From Oopsacas minuta (lineage: Eukaryota > Porifera > Hexactinellida > Lyssacinosida > Leucopsacidae), in assembly GCA_024704765.1 (NCBI GenBank), contig JAKMXF010000310.1, positions 558,001 to 622,000 of the forward strand: 64,000 nucleotides of DNA. The letters are read 5' to 3'. This document shows positions 11,932-23,324 of the stretch, piece after piece. A program made the translations under genes and the position numbers. Each line of letters opens with the position of its first letter. Within the stretch, counting starts at the first letter, position 1. Below the pieces are notes generated by a model. It had not been told where the DNA came from. It ran no database searches and saw only the letters and a program-made list of their open reading frames with translations.

Positions 11932-13371
11932 CTAAGTCATTTCAGGTTTACTTAAATGTGAGAAGAATGTGCGTATTTGTGGATGTCTGCTCTTGGATAG
12001 AATCTTCCTGATAGCAGTATACTCTGTGTTCTCTACGTAGCCGGTGTCCTTATAGATATATATCTGGTTATCAGCACAGGAAGCAAACCCCAGAGGACAA
12101 AGGTCACAAATACCGTTCACCTGTTGTGAGTGTAGTAGTATCTCCCCTATCAATAGGAGGTAGTGATTAGAAGTGAGACATTGTACTAGAGGCCTGACAG
12201 AGGTGAGGGAGGGAGGAGCAGTATTCTTCTCCGATCCAACCCAGATCCGTACGGATCCATCCTCAGCTCCTGATACTAGTACTGTATCCTCAGAGATGAG
12301 AGCAAGACAAGTTACATTAGATTTGTGGGCGGGGCGTACTGATAGGATAGGTTCCTCCTTTGTAACCATAGTATCATAAACCTTAATGGCACGTCCTACT
12401 CCAGTTATTACGTATCTCTGCTGTAGTACCACCATACAGAGTACTGTGTAGGGGAAAGATCGTGAAATTAGTTTGCGTTCAGTGTTAGCTCGTCCTTCTA
12501 CTGCTATAGATATTACTTCATGTGATTCTATACAATAGTCACGGAGGTAATTGAATACTATAATAGGCAAGAGATCTAGGCTCCATAGGATAACAGATCC
12601 GTCATCTGAACCAGTAGCAAACACAGTCTTACTCACTTCTACCAGCTGTGTGACGTTCTCACGGAGATGTTTAGCTTTATACATCTCCCATTCTGGAGGA
12701 GGGAGTATGTTGTCAAGCTGTAGCTTTTCCAGAGAGTAAGCTTCAATGAATGGGTGTGATGACGCGCAAATTAATCTACACATTCCCGGGGAGTTTAACA
12801 CTAACATGTGATGGAGATAGGAGCTCTCTAGAGGTCTGGATACCTCCTTCAGTTGGTGACCATTTCTCTCCCAAATGTTTATATTAGTCCCGCCCGCACA
12901 GAGTACCCCATCTGCTCCCTGCTCGATGATACAGAGACTCCTCACGGAGCCGGAGTGTCCGGTAAAGTCCTGGAGGTGTTCTATCCTATCAGGTGCCACC
13001 TGCCAGAGACTGATGACCTGTGGAGATGCAGTTAAGAGAAACGAGTCGTTAGAGTTAGTGTGCCAGTATGCGGGCTGATAGAGAAAAGACACACCCAGGT
13101 GATGAGTCTCAGTGCTACAAATACGTTTACAGGTCTCTGTATCCCACAGCGTTAGTACACCGTCATCCCCACAAGATACTAGCATGTCCCTTACTAGACA
13201 TATGTAGCGTATTGTGTTTCTATGTCCCTCTAGAGAGAATACTTCTGTGAAGGGACTCTGTACATCAGATGAGGATGGGTTAGGGGGAGGATCTGGATAC
13301 TCACCAATCTTCTCCCCACCTGTGTGTGAGAAGAAGAAATTAAATAAGTTGCTACGTAACTTGAATGCCAT
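11932..13371 (-). CDS. WDR41: WDR41-like WD-repeat protein
   Basis: An intronless frame of about 479 codons from the ATG at 13371 (MAFKLRSNLF). WDR41 partners C9orf72 and SMCR8 in the lysosome-recruited complex that regulates autophagy and small GTPases. The protein shows about seven WD repeats. Clear ones read SCGDDGVLTLWDTET, LCAGGTNINIWERN, FATGSDDGSVILWSLD, VLVSGAEDGSVRIW and CADNQIYIYKD. The order matches WDR41: an opening LEGHRNTIRY, the ITGVGRAIKVYD segment, the AHKSNVTCLA blade, and the late LLIGEILLHSQQVNGI blade. Twelve in-frame codons precede the chosen ATG without domain content. Generic WD-repeat similarity is a risk, but repeat order and length both fit. Confidence 0.82.
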   Translation of the reverse strand: MAFKLRSNLFNFFFSHTGGEKIGEYPDPPPNPSSSDVQSPFTEVFSLEGHRNTIRYICLVRDMLVSCGDDGVLTLWDTETCKRICSTETHHLGVSFLYQPAYWHTNSNDSFLLTASPQVISLWQVAPDRIEHLQDFTGHSGSVRSLCIIEQGADGVLCAGGTNINIWERNGHQLKEVSRPLESSYLHHMLVLNSPGMCRLICASSHPFIEAYSLEKLQLDNILPPPEWEMYKAKHLRENVTQLVEVSKTVFATGSDDGSVILWSLDLLPIIVFNYLRDYCIESHEVISIAVEGRANTERKLISRSFPYTVLCMVVLQQRYVITGVGRAIKVYDTMVTKEEPILSVRPAHKSNVTCLALISEDTVLVSGAEDGSVRIWVGSEKNTAPPSLTSVRPLVQCLTSNHYLLLIGEILLHSQQVNGICDLCPLGFASCADNQIYIYKDTGYVENTEYTAIRKILSKSRHPQIRTFFSHLSKPEMT

Positions 13372-13550
13372 CAGTAAATCTAATGTCAAAGTTATAGAAA
13401 TTAACATTATTTCTGTTGGAAATTAATGCCACGATGGACTACTAAATACGGCTACATTGCTGCCGAATCATAGAAAAATAAGAATCCAGTTTAAAATTTC
13501 ATAAAAGAAAATTAATCCTCCAATGCTTGCGAATTGAACCTTTTTAGGGT

Positions 13551-13740
13551 AAAAAAATCGCAACTTGTGCCGACAGCTTAGTCTATTAAATTAAATTTGT
13601 TTAAAAAGTGGCACTATTAATTGGAGACACTATGAAAGGTTAGGTTTAATCCCAATGCACATAGTGCCTCCAATTAATAGTGTCACTTTTAACAAATTTA
13701 ATTTAATAGACTAAGCTGTCGGCACAAGTTGTAATTTTAT
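13551..13740. mobile_element. MITE family M1, copy 1
   Basis: Long inverted arms of about 75 bp, starting near gcaacttgtgccgacagctt and ending with its inverse, around a short core with ggtttaatcccaatg. A second copy lies at 59190-59350 with the core in the opposite orientation. No open frame. Confidence 0.85.
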
Positions 13741-15892
13741 ATTTTTCCTCGCTCCGCTCGAATTTAAAATCCATCAAACAATTTATTTACAAATTATTAT
13801 GATCATCCAGCCAATATAATGTTCAATTCGTTTGCAGTAATTATCAGTTGACTAAATAATATCAATAGAAGGGAATACTGGAGGAGATTTCATCGATACA
13901 AATTCAAGAGTGTCAAATTCGAAATCAGCGTATTGAATTACCCTCTTTTGCTGTTTAGAACAATCTTCTACGATTATTCAAAGGTTATATAATCGGGCAA
14001 ATAAATGTCTTTTAAATTATCCATGGTTAGTTTGAAAAAGATTAAATTCATAAATATTATCGAAATAATTAAAGCTACTGTTAAATTTAGATATTCATTG
14101 AATGCATATTACATACAACACTAGAAGTAACCATTGTTTAACTAATAAATATTTAACATCTTAGAACAATAGAATTATTACAGATGACGTAGTGCTATAA
14201 AATGAATATTTAAAATTTACTTTCAGCAAAAAACTATAACCAACATAAAAATTCTAGAATTTATTCTCTTTTGAAGGGCGTAAAAATTTTGGCACCTTTC
14301 CTTTCATAATTTTTTGCTAGAGGCCAGACAAAAGTTTAACCAGTGTGAAATAGTGGCACTTGGTGTCCGATTGATTAGCAAAGGGGAGAAGCACACTCGA
14401 CGAATATCTTCAATAGTTCTCACACCATATATCACCTTAATTATTTCCAGTTTTAGCTGCAGGGCTTTAAGGAGAAAAAAAAAACAAAAAACAAAAATAT
14501 AGGCAACCATTTCAATACTTGGCCACTATGCTAAAGTATAATCGGCACAGTAAAAATCCAAGGAATCAATTCTATTCCAAACGTTAGACTACTTAAAACG
14601 TTCAAACGGCCATCCTTCATCTAGTTTGAACTCAATTCAAAATATGACATCATAATGAAAAATTCACTAAAGGAAAAATTGTTTTCAATTTTTGTAATTT
14701 TGTTTTTTTTTCTTGCAATATGCCTGTGTATATATATCAGCACATTTGCTTTAAAACCAATTTCTTACCCCGTCTTCATAAATATATGTTTTCATGTCAA
14801 AGGTATAAATTGTACAATCTTTCTCCAATAAGCTATCGTCGAACAGTATATGAACAAATTCAAACATCCTAGTATCAATTAGGACAGAGTGTGTCTATTT
14901 TCCACAACATTGGTTGCAAATGCTGATCAGACCAACTTTGGCTGGTAACTTGGGGGTGTATGTAAATTAGTAATATCACTCGTTTTCATATAACCCGACG
15001 TTCTACTTCTAGGGATATATATTAACAACCTTGGAAGGCTGGTACCGAATAGCTACCCATCAGTGGCATAGTCTAGTTCCAATCAAGGTTGCAACCGAAT
15101 AGCTCAATATTCGACCAAAATCTATATTATTATATCTCAATTGTTGTCTGTTTGTTTGTTTGTTCGTTGTCAAGGAAAGGATTTCCATGTATTTATCGTG
15201 TTTATCAAAGGAAGTAATAGAATTCATAAAACTTCAGTAAATATATCGAACATGATGAATCCGATTTTCCCAAATTTTGGATTAATCATATGTAAATTTA
15301 TTGTTGTTTTCATGAATATAAAGTAAACAAATTCCAAAGTCGTGGTAGAAACATGCATTCAACGACTATACTGGAGTAATCGAGTATGCTGGGTCCGAAT
15401 ATGGCATTGTAAACAACATTTTGTGAATATTTGTTTACTTTTAGGTACATAAAGTAAACAAATTTCAATATTGTTGTATAAGCAGGCTAAATATATCTAT
15501 ATTATAATACTCAAAGGGGCGTCAATTCGGAGAATAATGGATACCTCGCGCCGCAATGTGTAAAGTTCATCGCAAAGCGACGAGTCTCATGCTTCTTCGA
15601 CCACTCTCACGCCTCTCACAGCTAAGCTCCAAAATCTCACGGTTTTTCAGCGATCTCATGGATTTTGGTTCCATACTTTCAGATGTACATATGTAGGCAC
15701 ATACATATGTACATCTGAAATTTATCTAAACTCAAGAACATTCATATAATTTCCGTCTTTCTCTGGCTTTCCCACGTGTAATCTCAAGATTTTCACTTTT
15801 TCTCAAGGATTCTCACGGACAATCTCAATGATTTCCTTACAGTTTTCAGACGGTGCCTCATAGATTGCTGATACTCTAGGTTGGCATCTATG
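13741..15892. other. Intergenic with R1 repeat
   Basis: No gene seen. R1 sequence runs about 15118-15590. A mini-hairpin TCGC-AAA-GCGA sits at 15570-15580. A palindrome with 19-bp arms is at 15678-15720 (cagatgtacatatgta and inverse). Confidence 0.55.
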
Positions 15893-16246
15893 CTATTCTC
15901 GAGACACGAGAATATCATAGATGCGATGACAACATCCGCGGGTATGCTCCCACAGGCTCTCCAAAAACATTCGTTCAATCCGCTCGCTCATATACAGATC
16001 TAAGTACCTACAAAATTGCTCCATACCAAAAAGCATCACCTCTAAACAGTAAAGGTTGTCCTCACCCATGATATTTTCAAAAGCCGAAAATCTGATTGCT
16101 ACGGGCAAAAAATAAAGTAAGAATCCCACTGCCGTCCTTCTCCGAATCTTAAACCAATAATTATTAATGGCGTTTAGTGAAAATCGCTGCAAAGTACAAC
16201 ATAGAAAAGTTGTTTTGAAGGTGTCTCTCACATGTGAAGCTACCAA
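15893..16246 (-). CDS. Unrecognised open frame, possibly one exon
   Basis: About 117 codons with no recognised family. It includes a basic stretch KIRRR followed by a hydrophobic segment (GFLLYFLPVAIRF) that could cross a membrane, then an amphipathic, Cys/Met-rich region. There is no ATG near the 5' end, and an AG in GGTAG at about 16230 could be a splice acceptor. An overlapping frame at 15793-15978 also looks protein-like, so an intron or frameshift is possible. May be chance or a gene remnant. Confidence 0.22.
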   Translation of the reverse strand: MVASHVRDTFKTTFLCCTLQRFSLNAINNYWFKIRRRTAVGFLLYFLPVAIRFSAFENIMGEDNLYCLEVMLFGMEQFCRYLDLYMSERIERMFLESLWEHTRGCCHRIYDILVSRE

Positions 16247-16466
16247 GCAAGTAAAATGTTAAGAAGTAAAATCACAAGACATTAGAACATTCAGTCTCAA
16301 CTTGAGATTGTTAGGATATAATGAATTAGATAACAACAAATATAATAAAATATACATAAATACGTACTTGTTGTACAATCAGGAGTTATTATTATATTAC
16401 TGCTCTTCTATAAGTAATTCTATCTGCACAGTCAATTCTACATATTAAAATATATTCATCAAATTA

Positions 16467-17697
16467 ATGGCAGAACGCTTTCCAGAATTTGAAGTACCTC
16501 TAATCATGAAGCAGACAGAGGCTAGCATAAACGAGAAATTCAGTTATCTCATATTCTGTATCAACAAGAGACGTGTTGAACTGATCGCTGAGTTCAAACA
16601 GAGACAGGAGAGGAGACAACTCGCAGAGATAATGCGTACAGAGAAAGTTGAAGAGCTGATCGAATCTAAAGCTCAACTCCAATCTCAGCCAAAAAAATAA
16701 CGCCCTCCACTCCATGAATGAGAGAATCATTGAAGAGATGGACATCAAGATGAAAGACCTACAAGTTATAGTCAAGGATACAGAAATTCGGTTTGAGTGT
16801 GATATTCAACATCTGGAGGAAATCATCTCCGTATTAGGACACCTGGTAGAGGAGAGAGATATACAACAAATTCCAAACTATTCCGTCCTCAAACAGCCAA
16901 GAATATCAGTCGGGTATACAGAACTATACGAGGAAGGGCTCGACGACGTTAGGGGAATAGCTTTCGATGAGAGAACGCAATTCATTTACATAGCACATGG
17001 TGATATATTAACAGCACCTCGTAACATTAGTGTATTCTCTGTAACAGGAGACTTAATCAAAGCATACCATGATGACTTACTGACTACACCAGAAGGCATA
17101 GCTATAAGCGGAGAGGAGCTATACGTGAGTGATAGTTGGTTGAATTCCATCTTTCATTTTCAGCTACCAGACTTCCAATTTGTATCTAGAGTAGGAAAGA
17201 CTGGCAAAGGGAAAGAAGAATTTATGAATCCTCATAACATGACTGTAGGTCCCGACGGTTGGGTGTATGTAGCAGATTGGGGCAACAACAGAATAGTAGT
17301 CATGGATGGTAAACTGAAACACAACAATATGATCACACATCACAGCATGATAAGACTTTGTGATGTTAAACTGCTGGAAAATGAAATATATGTACTGAGC
17401 GATAATACCAAACCGCGTATACTAGTGTTCTCTCAAAATGGTCAGAAGATCCGTACTCTAAAAACACTGGTTAAAACAACACGTGGGTTTTGTTTCGACA
17501 AGAGAAATAACTATCTTATCGGAGACTTTTCAAGGGGAAAGATCAAAGTATTCTCTAAAGACGGTGCTCTATTACACATCCTGGGAGACAATCAAGATAG
17601 AGACAAGAGAATTAAACCCATGGGTATAGTAGTAACAAACAACAATGAGATTACCTGTGGATCTTGTCATACTAAATTTGGATTACATATATTCTGA
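16467..17697 (+). pseudogene. NHL-repeat coiled-coil protein with one frameshift
   Basis: The first part (ATG at 16467, MAERFPEFEVPLI) encodes a charged coiled coil of about 75 residues. It stops inside a run of seven A at 16691-16697. The second part, in another frame from about 16698, resumes the coiled coil (NERIIEEMDIKMKDL) and then gives about six NHL blades: VRGIAFDERTQFIYIAH, PEGIAISGEELYVSD, PHNMTVGPDGWVYVADWGNN, CDVKLLENEIYVLSD, GFCFDKRNNYLIGD, PMGIVV. Removing one A would make a single protein of about 410 residues. This is a recent break, a sequencing error in a homopolymer, or slippage. NHL proteins of this kind are scaffold or RNA/protein-binding factors; the precise role is unknown. 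Confidence 0.75.
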
Positions 17698-19007
17698 TAA
17701 TATAGCATGTATATTAACTGATTACAAATTTAAAATATATAAAATTCAAGCTATTAAAGTGTACTAGGCGTGCGACAGTGCGAAATATTTAGAAAAATCC
17801 CAAATCCAATTATTTGAAGGAATATATTTAACTAATCCGAAAGAACAAATAACTTATATAGGACAGTTTGTGTATTAGCTTTTCTATGTTCGAGGAAAGG
17901 TCATATATTAGGCCTAATGAAAGTTACCTTTTTGGAATGAGGGTATGGGGATTTTGTATTACAAAAACTGTACTATACTATACTATACTATATCTCAGTT
18001 ATATTTAACGAATCTGCCGAAAGAAATACAAACTCATCAACGAGATTTGCTTCCAAAGACCCAACCAACAAACAAGAGCTGGTAAGACATCCGGCAACAC
18101 CTAGGAGCAATAATGTCATCAATCCAAATGTAAAAATCTTCACTACAGTAAAAATAGTGAGAAATCTCAAATCACGGTCTGCGTGCAAACTTAAATTTTA
18201 TTGGAATTTTGGAATTATATTATTCTACTAAATATCATTTTAGCAAAGAAAGATAAAATTGAATTTTACTAATCTTTGTTAGATATTTTAAAATGTCAAA
18301 ATCGAATTCTCCGTCCCTGTTTACCCCTAATTAACAAGTGGAAGCTAACCTCCAGGATAATTTTGAAATGTTCACCAAATGGTGTGAAAATATGATTAAT
18401 CATGTGATAAATCAGTGTGTATATATGTATATGTATATATATATATTTAATAGGTTACACGGTAGTTCCAAAAATGTGTAAATTATGATTAACCACATTG
18501 TAACCAATAAAGGAATATCTCTTCTCCAATATTCAGAATCGAATTCTACAGCAACGAGTCCACGTCTAATCCCTAACATAAATAAACTTACATGCAAAAT
18601 GGTGTGAAAGTGAAACTTGATTTATCATGTGATAAATAAAAATCTTTATTACTACATCTAGCCACGCTCGGTTACAGCCTAATATAGATGTATTACTTAT
18701 ATATGAGTATGACCTACGACTCGCTCAGGTTTTGGAAAGTTCGGCTCTCAAGTATATGCCAATATTCATGAGAATTAGACCAATAGAATTCTTAGCACCT
18801 GGTAGACGGAAGTGCGGACGACGTACTTTGCCTATGTCAGTAGGCCATCTCCCTATATGCTATAGGAGCTTTATTGCCGCACAAAATAATAATATCATAG
18901 ATAGCAACAATTAGCGTATGTACTATAACTTAATATGTATTCTACAAGATTATAAGAATTTAAATATCTTAATACAATTAATAGAGTTACAAGCTATAAC
19001 TAGATTA
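17698..19007. other. Intergenic
   Basis: No convincing gene. A hydrophobic minus-strand frame near 17988-18188 lacks support. Two similar stretches with ggtgtgaaa...catgtgataaat occur near 18380-18415 and 18600-18640. A TA-rich simple repeat lies at about 18420-18450. Confidence 0.45.
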
Positions 19008-20294
19008 TCATCTTTCCAGGGCTACAGGACCATTACCACCCACATCCTCACTCCCTTTACTTCCTATCTCCTTGATTAGGAAAGGGACACTTGGTCGTCC
19101 TGTAGCATCTATCACTTCTATAGGAGATAGTATCCTCACTCCTCCACCAGTGACTACAATGTTACCATATCTGTCTAGACAGAACCCCTCTATATAACCT
19201 ACTTTCCCGAACTGTGCATAACTACACTCAAATCCCTTCAGCCGATCCCCCATAGTGTTAAACATATAAACGCCTTTACTATTATCCGTAACATATACGG
19301 CACGATCATGAATCCTTACAATCCTAGGTCTGACTAATACCTTAGATCCAAATTCTCTCCTGTAGAATAGAGAATTATCGAATACACATATTCGATTATT
19401 ACCAGTATCAGCTATGAATATTTCATTGCCTAAGACAGTTATACTAGATGGACGTAATAAAACTCGTTTTGTACCTCCTGTCACACGCTGACGTTTAATC
19501 AGTTGATGCCTCTCCTTTGACAACTGACATATCTCATAATCGAAAGATAATGCATTGGCAATCCCATGTGCGACAAAACAATAACGTTCATTGGTTGTTA
19601 AGCAGAGAATAGAAGTGCTGTTTTTGATTTTTTTAAAACTGCTAAGTTGTTTCCAATCATCTGAGGCGTTAAGTATTCGTACGTATGAGCCAAATACCAC
19701 ATAGAAGTGTTGGTTGTCAATATGTAGATCTTTAACATACCCCTCTGTACCGATAATGTGAATAGCTTTGTCAGTAGAACTAGCAGGTGTCTGGTGTCCA
19801 TGTGTTTTTGTATGAATTTCTCCTAGGCTTTTTAAGGTATTTTCTTGTTTCTCTAACAGCTGAGAATATTCGGATTGAATTGTGTCAATTTTCCTCAATA
19901 ATTCAACTTTTCTGGTTGTGAGATGTTCGAACAATAAAGTAAAAGCGTCTATTATTTCCTGTCTCGCTGTGCCAAAATATTTCGCTGTGTGCTCACGTGT
20001 TTGTTGTCTTATCTGTTCAATTTTTTGTTGTATTCTTTGTTCAGGTACTTGTTGTCTTATCTGTTCAAGTATTTGTTCATGTGTTTGTTGTTTGCTTTGT
20101 TCAGGTGTTAGCTGTCTTATCTGTTCAAGTGTTTGTTGTATTATTTGTTCAAGTGTTTGTTGCATTCCTTGTTCAGGTGTTAGTAGTCTCATCTGTTCAG
20201 GTGTTAGTTGTCTTATCTGTTCAGGTGTTGGTTGTCTTATTTGTTCAGGTATTTTGTCTTCAGGGGTTGAAGGAAGCTTCTGATATTTACTCAT
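19008..20294 (-). CDS. NHL-like propeller protein with Pro-Glu-Gln repeat N-terminus
   Basis: An intact 428-codon frame (MSKYQKLPSTPED). Residues about 15-95 are imperfect 8-residue repeats of the type TPEQIRQL, encoded by a 24-bp minisatellite. Residues about 100-150 form a coiled coil (ITTRKVELLRKIDTIQSEYSQLLEKQENTL). The rest is a beta-propeller with NHL-like blades, best seen in PSSITVLGNEIFIADTGNNRICVF, RPRIVRIHDRAVYVTDN and IEGFCLDRYGNIVVTGG. No RING or B-box is present. It shares the coiled-coil/propeller plan with 16467-17697 but is quite diverged. Role unknown; a scaffold or binding protein is the usual inference for this architecture. Confidence 0.8.
   Translation of the reverse strand: MSKYQKLPSTPEDKIPEQIRQPTPEQIRQLTPEQMRLLTPEQGMQQTLEQIIQQTLEQIRQLTPEQSKQQTHEQILEQIRQQVPEQRIQQKIEQIRQQTREHTAKYFGTARQEIIDAFTLLFEHLTTRKVELLRKIDTIQSEYSQLLEKQENTLKSLGEIHTKTHGHQTPASSTDKAIHIIGTEGYVKDLHIDNQHFYVVFGSYVRILNASDDWKQLSSFKKIKNSTSILCLTTNERYCFVAHGIANALSFDYEICQLSKERHQLIKRQRVTGGTKRVLLRPSSITVLGNEIFIADTGNNRICVFDNSLFYRREFGSKVLVRPRIVRIHDRAVYVTDNSKGVYMFNTMGDRLKGFECSYAQFGKVGYIEGFCLDRYGNIVVTGGGVRILSPIEVIDATGRPSVPFLIKEIGSKGSEDVGGNGPVALER
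20033..20265. repeat. Coding minisatellite, 24-bp unit
   Basis: Imperfect tandem units (core cttatctgttcaggtgtt on the plus strand) encode the Pro-Glu-Gln repeats of the minus-strand gene at 19008-20294. Unit loss or gain keeps the reading frame. Confidence 0.85.
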
Positions 20295-20377
20295 TCTAGT
20301 CTCAAACTAAATTGTACTTAGTGTAAGCCTAGGATTGATCTAAGGACCTGGGGTCACCATGGGATGAGACGAAAACA

Positions 20378-21557
20378 TTAGCGATAAAAGTTATGAGGGG
20401 CTAAATTTCGTAACCAATTTGGGGATGTCAAAACATTTTTACCCCTATTAACCGAAAGAAAACGGTGATGATACAGGGCAGTAGCCACCGGTCTGGTTGG
20501 TGGTGTATGCGGAGCATGAGCATACTCGGTAACCTGTCTGGTAGCTAGCGCCTGTTCCAGCTGGTACTCATCATCAAGGGTGTCAAGTATCTCGCTTGGC
20601 AGTAGCATATCCACACTGAGATCAGGTGGCGTTCTCCCAAAGTGTACAGAGGAGGGTGTCGCCTTAATACCCGAGTGGTATGCGTTATTCTTACTATACT
20701 GAACAAATTCAAACTCACTTGCCCACTCATTGGTCTCTTTACTCGAAATCACCATTAGCTCGATCCACACTTCCCTGGTCCTGTGAGTGTCTTGGCCTCC
20801 CCTGCACAAGATGTGTACCTGTCAGAGTCCCCGCACGGCAATGAATAGATGCTTGCTAACGAACTCTCTCCCATTATCCGTGTGCAAGTTGTGTGGCGGC
20901 CACCTCTACCACTCGCTTGGACTTGAGAGGCCTCAGGATGACAAACTTGCTGAAGCAGTCCTGATAGTTGAGGATGTACTGATAGTCCTTGTCTGGGCAT
21001 GTCTGCATATCCACAAGGTCAGTCTGCCCACGCAGCCCAACATTCTCAGGTATGATAGTCTGTGGATGACTTTCAGTGTAGATTTCCTGCCCTTGTTGGC
21101 TTGGCAAATGGCGCAAAGGCGTACGAAGAGGACAATTACTACACGAAGCACGTGATAGTTGTGGCTAATGAAATACTCGTAAATCCTGTCTCGTTCCCCA
21201 TGTCTGAGCTCGTGATATGCGGCCATTAACGTATCCCACAGGTCTTCCTTAGCCATCCGCGTAACTTGCTCCGTGTAATCCCCCGGAATTCACCCTCTTT
21301 CACGTATAGGACCTTTCCCACTCAAACCCCTCCACAGGATAGCGGAACTTGGTCCTGCCCCAATTGCGATCGTTTGTATTGCAATTGTCTTCTCTGTAAC
21401 TCTCTATGATCCCATCTTTCTCCTCTCTCCCGACCAACTGTAAGTTAAGCTTCTGAAGCTCTGCTTCAAATATTTTCTTTTTTAGTAACCAAAATGAAAA
21501 TAAAAATGTATTGTTTGTCCAGATCCAGATGAACAAACAATAATAAGTACAATACAT
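20378..21557 (-). pseudogene. Broken KRBA2/Ginger-type integrase gene
   Basis: Read from high to low coordinates on the minus strand, pieces in different frames follow the order of a DDE integrase. They are an N-terminal piece with YPVEGFEWERSY, an HHCC zinc-binding region (AAYHELRHGERD, then CAICQANKGRK), the core (GQTDLVDMQ and YQDCFSKFVILRPLKSKR, later a TDNGREF-like stretch), and a tail with FVQYSKNNAYHSGIK. The wording is closest to the KRBA2/SCAND3 and Ginger-type integrases derived from transposons. At least three frame changes break it, so it is not functional. No terminal repeats were identified at its edges. Confidence 0.8.
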
Positions 21558-22384
21558 ATTTATAGTAACTGGTTAGAAATAGCGCAATGACTGTCGCGTG
21601 ATAGCACAAGTGTTCCTATAGGCCTAACACCCTAGTAGCATCTAGGTAGCTTTGGTATGTATGTTGATCAGTGATTAAAAATAATCCGAATTTCGCATTC
21701 AATTTTCTCATAAGTAAAGAATACACAATACCCGGTCACGTAGCGACCCAAATATATTACTTAAGCTAACCTGATTCAGGCGCGCTAGTTTAAATTAAAA
21801 TACGTAGTTTATGGTTTAAATTCAGTAACTTTTCATACATAATGTCAGTAAACCGTATGCTGCGGGATGGAATAAATAGATCTCAAATTTAGCATGCCAA
21901 GAAAAACACATTTCTTCAACTTGTGTTATCGTTGTTTACTTAATATTTATATTTGTCGCGTCATTTTTGTACTTATTTATTACAAAATTGACGCGCCGTT
22001 CAAGCATAAAAGTAATTTTTTATAAGAAATCCTAGTACGAAATTCAGCATGAAAGTTCCTTATCGGTTCCTCATTTTCTTGGGCTCGAAATGTGTCCTGC
22101 CACTCAAGACAGGACGTTGCCTAACTATAACTAATGAATAATACAGTATACTATCTATGCACACTAGTACTCAGTTACTGGATTATTAAAGTTATTTATG
22201 CAATTAACTGTACTTATAAATGAGGTAATGCTAACAACGAACTAAAGGATGCTCTTGGTTTAGCTATATACGAACCTAATCAGCTGATATAGCTGATTAT
22301 GGTAACTGTCGTATTCAGGTTGTTACTTTAGATGGGAATTTCGTTACAATTTCGGACATTGAATACTCTCCAAACCATGATGGG
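21558..22384. other. Intergenic, nothing recognised
   Basis: AT-rich sequence without a gene, clear repeat or hairpin that I can support. Confidence 0.45.
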
Positions 22385-23300
22385 GTATAACAGTAGCAGA
22401 AAATCAAATGTTCATTCCAGACAGTCATATCAAGGCTATGTTCAAATTCAGTGATTTTAAGCTAGCGAGGACCAGGATATCAGGAGAGACAGAGCTAAAA
22501 TCTCCTAAAGGCTTTGCATTGATTACAACCAAAAAGTGAATTTAGCAGATAGTGGTAATAACTATGGCATTAGGATCGTACGATTATTGATCGCTCCATC
22601 ACGATCGCGATACTTTTTTTGACGATCTGGCGACGATCGGCGATAATTGTTTTATTAAGGATCGGATGTAATATCGCAATCCTTTTTTGCACAAAACGTT
22701 TCGATCATTTTTGTATACTTTGAATGCTACTATTATTAGCGTTATTTATACTTAGGTAATTGTTCCAAATTTGTGTCAACACTCAGTAATATTCGTTCGT
22801 AGAATGCGTTGATTCTCCACCTATGTTTCTTTTGGCATAAGAAATAATGTAACTAACAAAAATATGTCTTGATTATTACACAAACGATCGGAAAAATGAT
22901 CGAGATCGAGATCGTTTTGAAATAAGGATCTTGATCGGGATCGGATCTTGTTTAATAACAGAGTCTGTATTTACTCAGAAGAACTTAAACTGTTTTGGTA
23001 CTAAACAGCTAAAGTTTCCTTTATATAAAGTAACTTCAAATAGCATCATTATAGTGGACCACAGTCCAAATTGTGTTCACTTCTACTCGAGACGTGGACA
23101 CTTGAAAACTTAATATGTTTTCTCATGTGCAGTATGATATCAATCATATGATACATCTTCCATGTTTCTTCTGCTTAGATTCAGCAGGGAATATTCTCAT
23201 CAGCAATATATTGTGTAACAATATTAAGATATTCTCTCCCCAGGAAAACATATCCATACCATAGAGAGGGCCGGATATGGAAGAGAGGAACTATTACAAC
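22385..23300 (+). pseudogene. Decayed NHL-repeat gene split by an insertion
   Basis: Fragments match the locus at 5408-6070. FKFSDFKLART and a degenerate SPKGF blade lie before 22562. RVCIYSEELK, a CFFCLDSAGNILISN blade and IKIFSPQ lie after 22959. Stops and frame changes interrupt both halves, and a 390-bp element lies between them exactly inside the ADSGNN-RVCIY blade. It is clearly non-coding now. Confidence 0.85.
22563..22952. mobile_element. 390-bp insertion with 7-bp target duplication
   Basis: The interval lies between two copies of taataac (22556-22562 and 22953-22959). Removing it and one copy restores the NHL blade reading in the host pseudogene. Both ends are rich in GATCG/CGATC strings in inverted orientation. 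There is no coding capacity. A 7- to 8-bp duplication fits a hAT-like non-autonomous element, but the end sequence is not diagnostic. Confidence 0.8.
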
Positions 23301-23324
23301 AATGTGTTATTTGTATTACTAAAT

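Noticed and set aside
12173-13250. Plus-strand frames opposite WDR41
   Set aside because: Shadows of the conserved minus-strand gene.
15793-15978. Second frame overlapping the unrecognised frame at 15893
   Set aside because: No family, and it competes with the other frame; neither is well supported.
17988-18188. Hydrophobic frame resembling a signal peptide (MTLLLLGVAGCLTSS)
   Set aside because: Short, no partner exon or family, and AT-rich sequence often yields hydrophobic frames. Kept only as a note.
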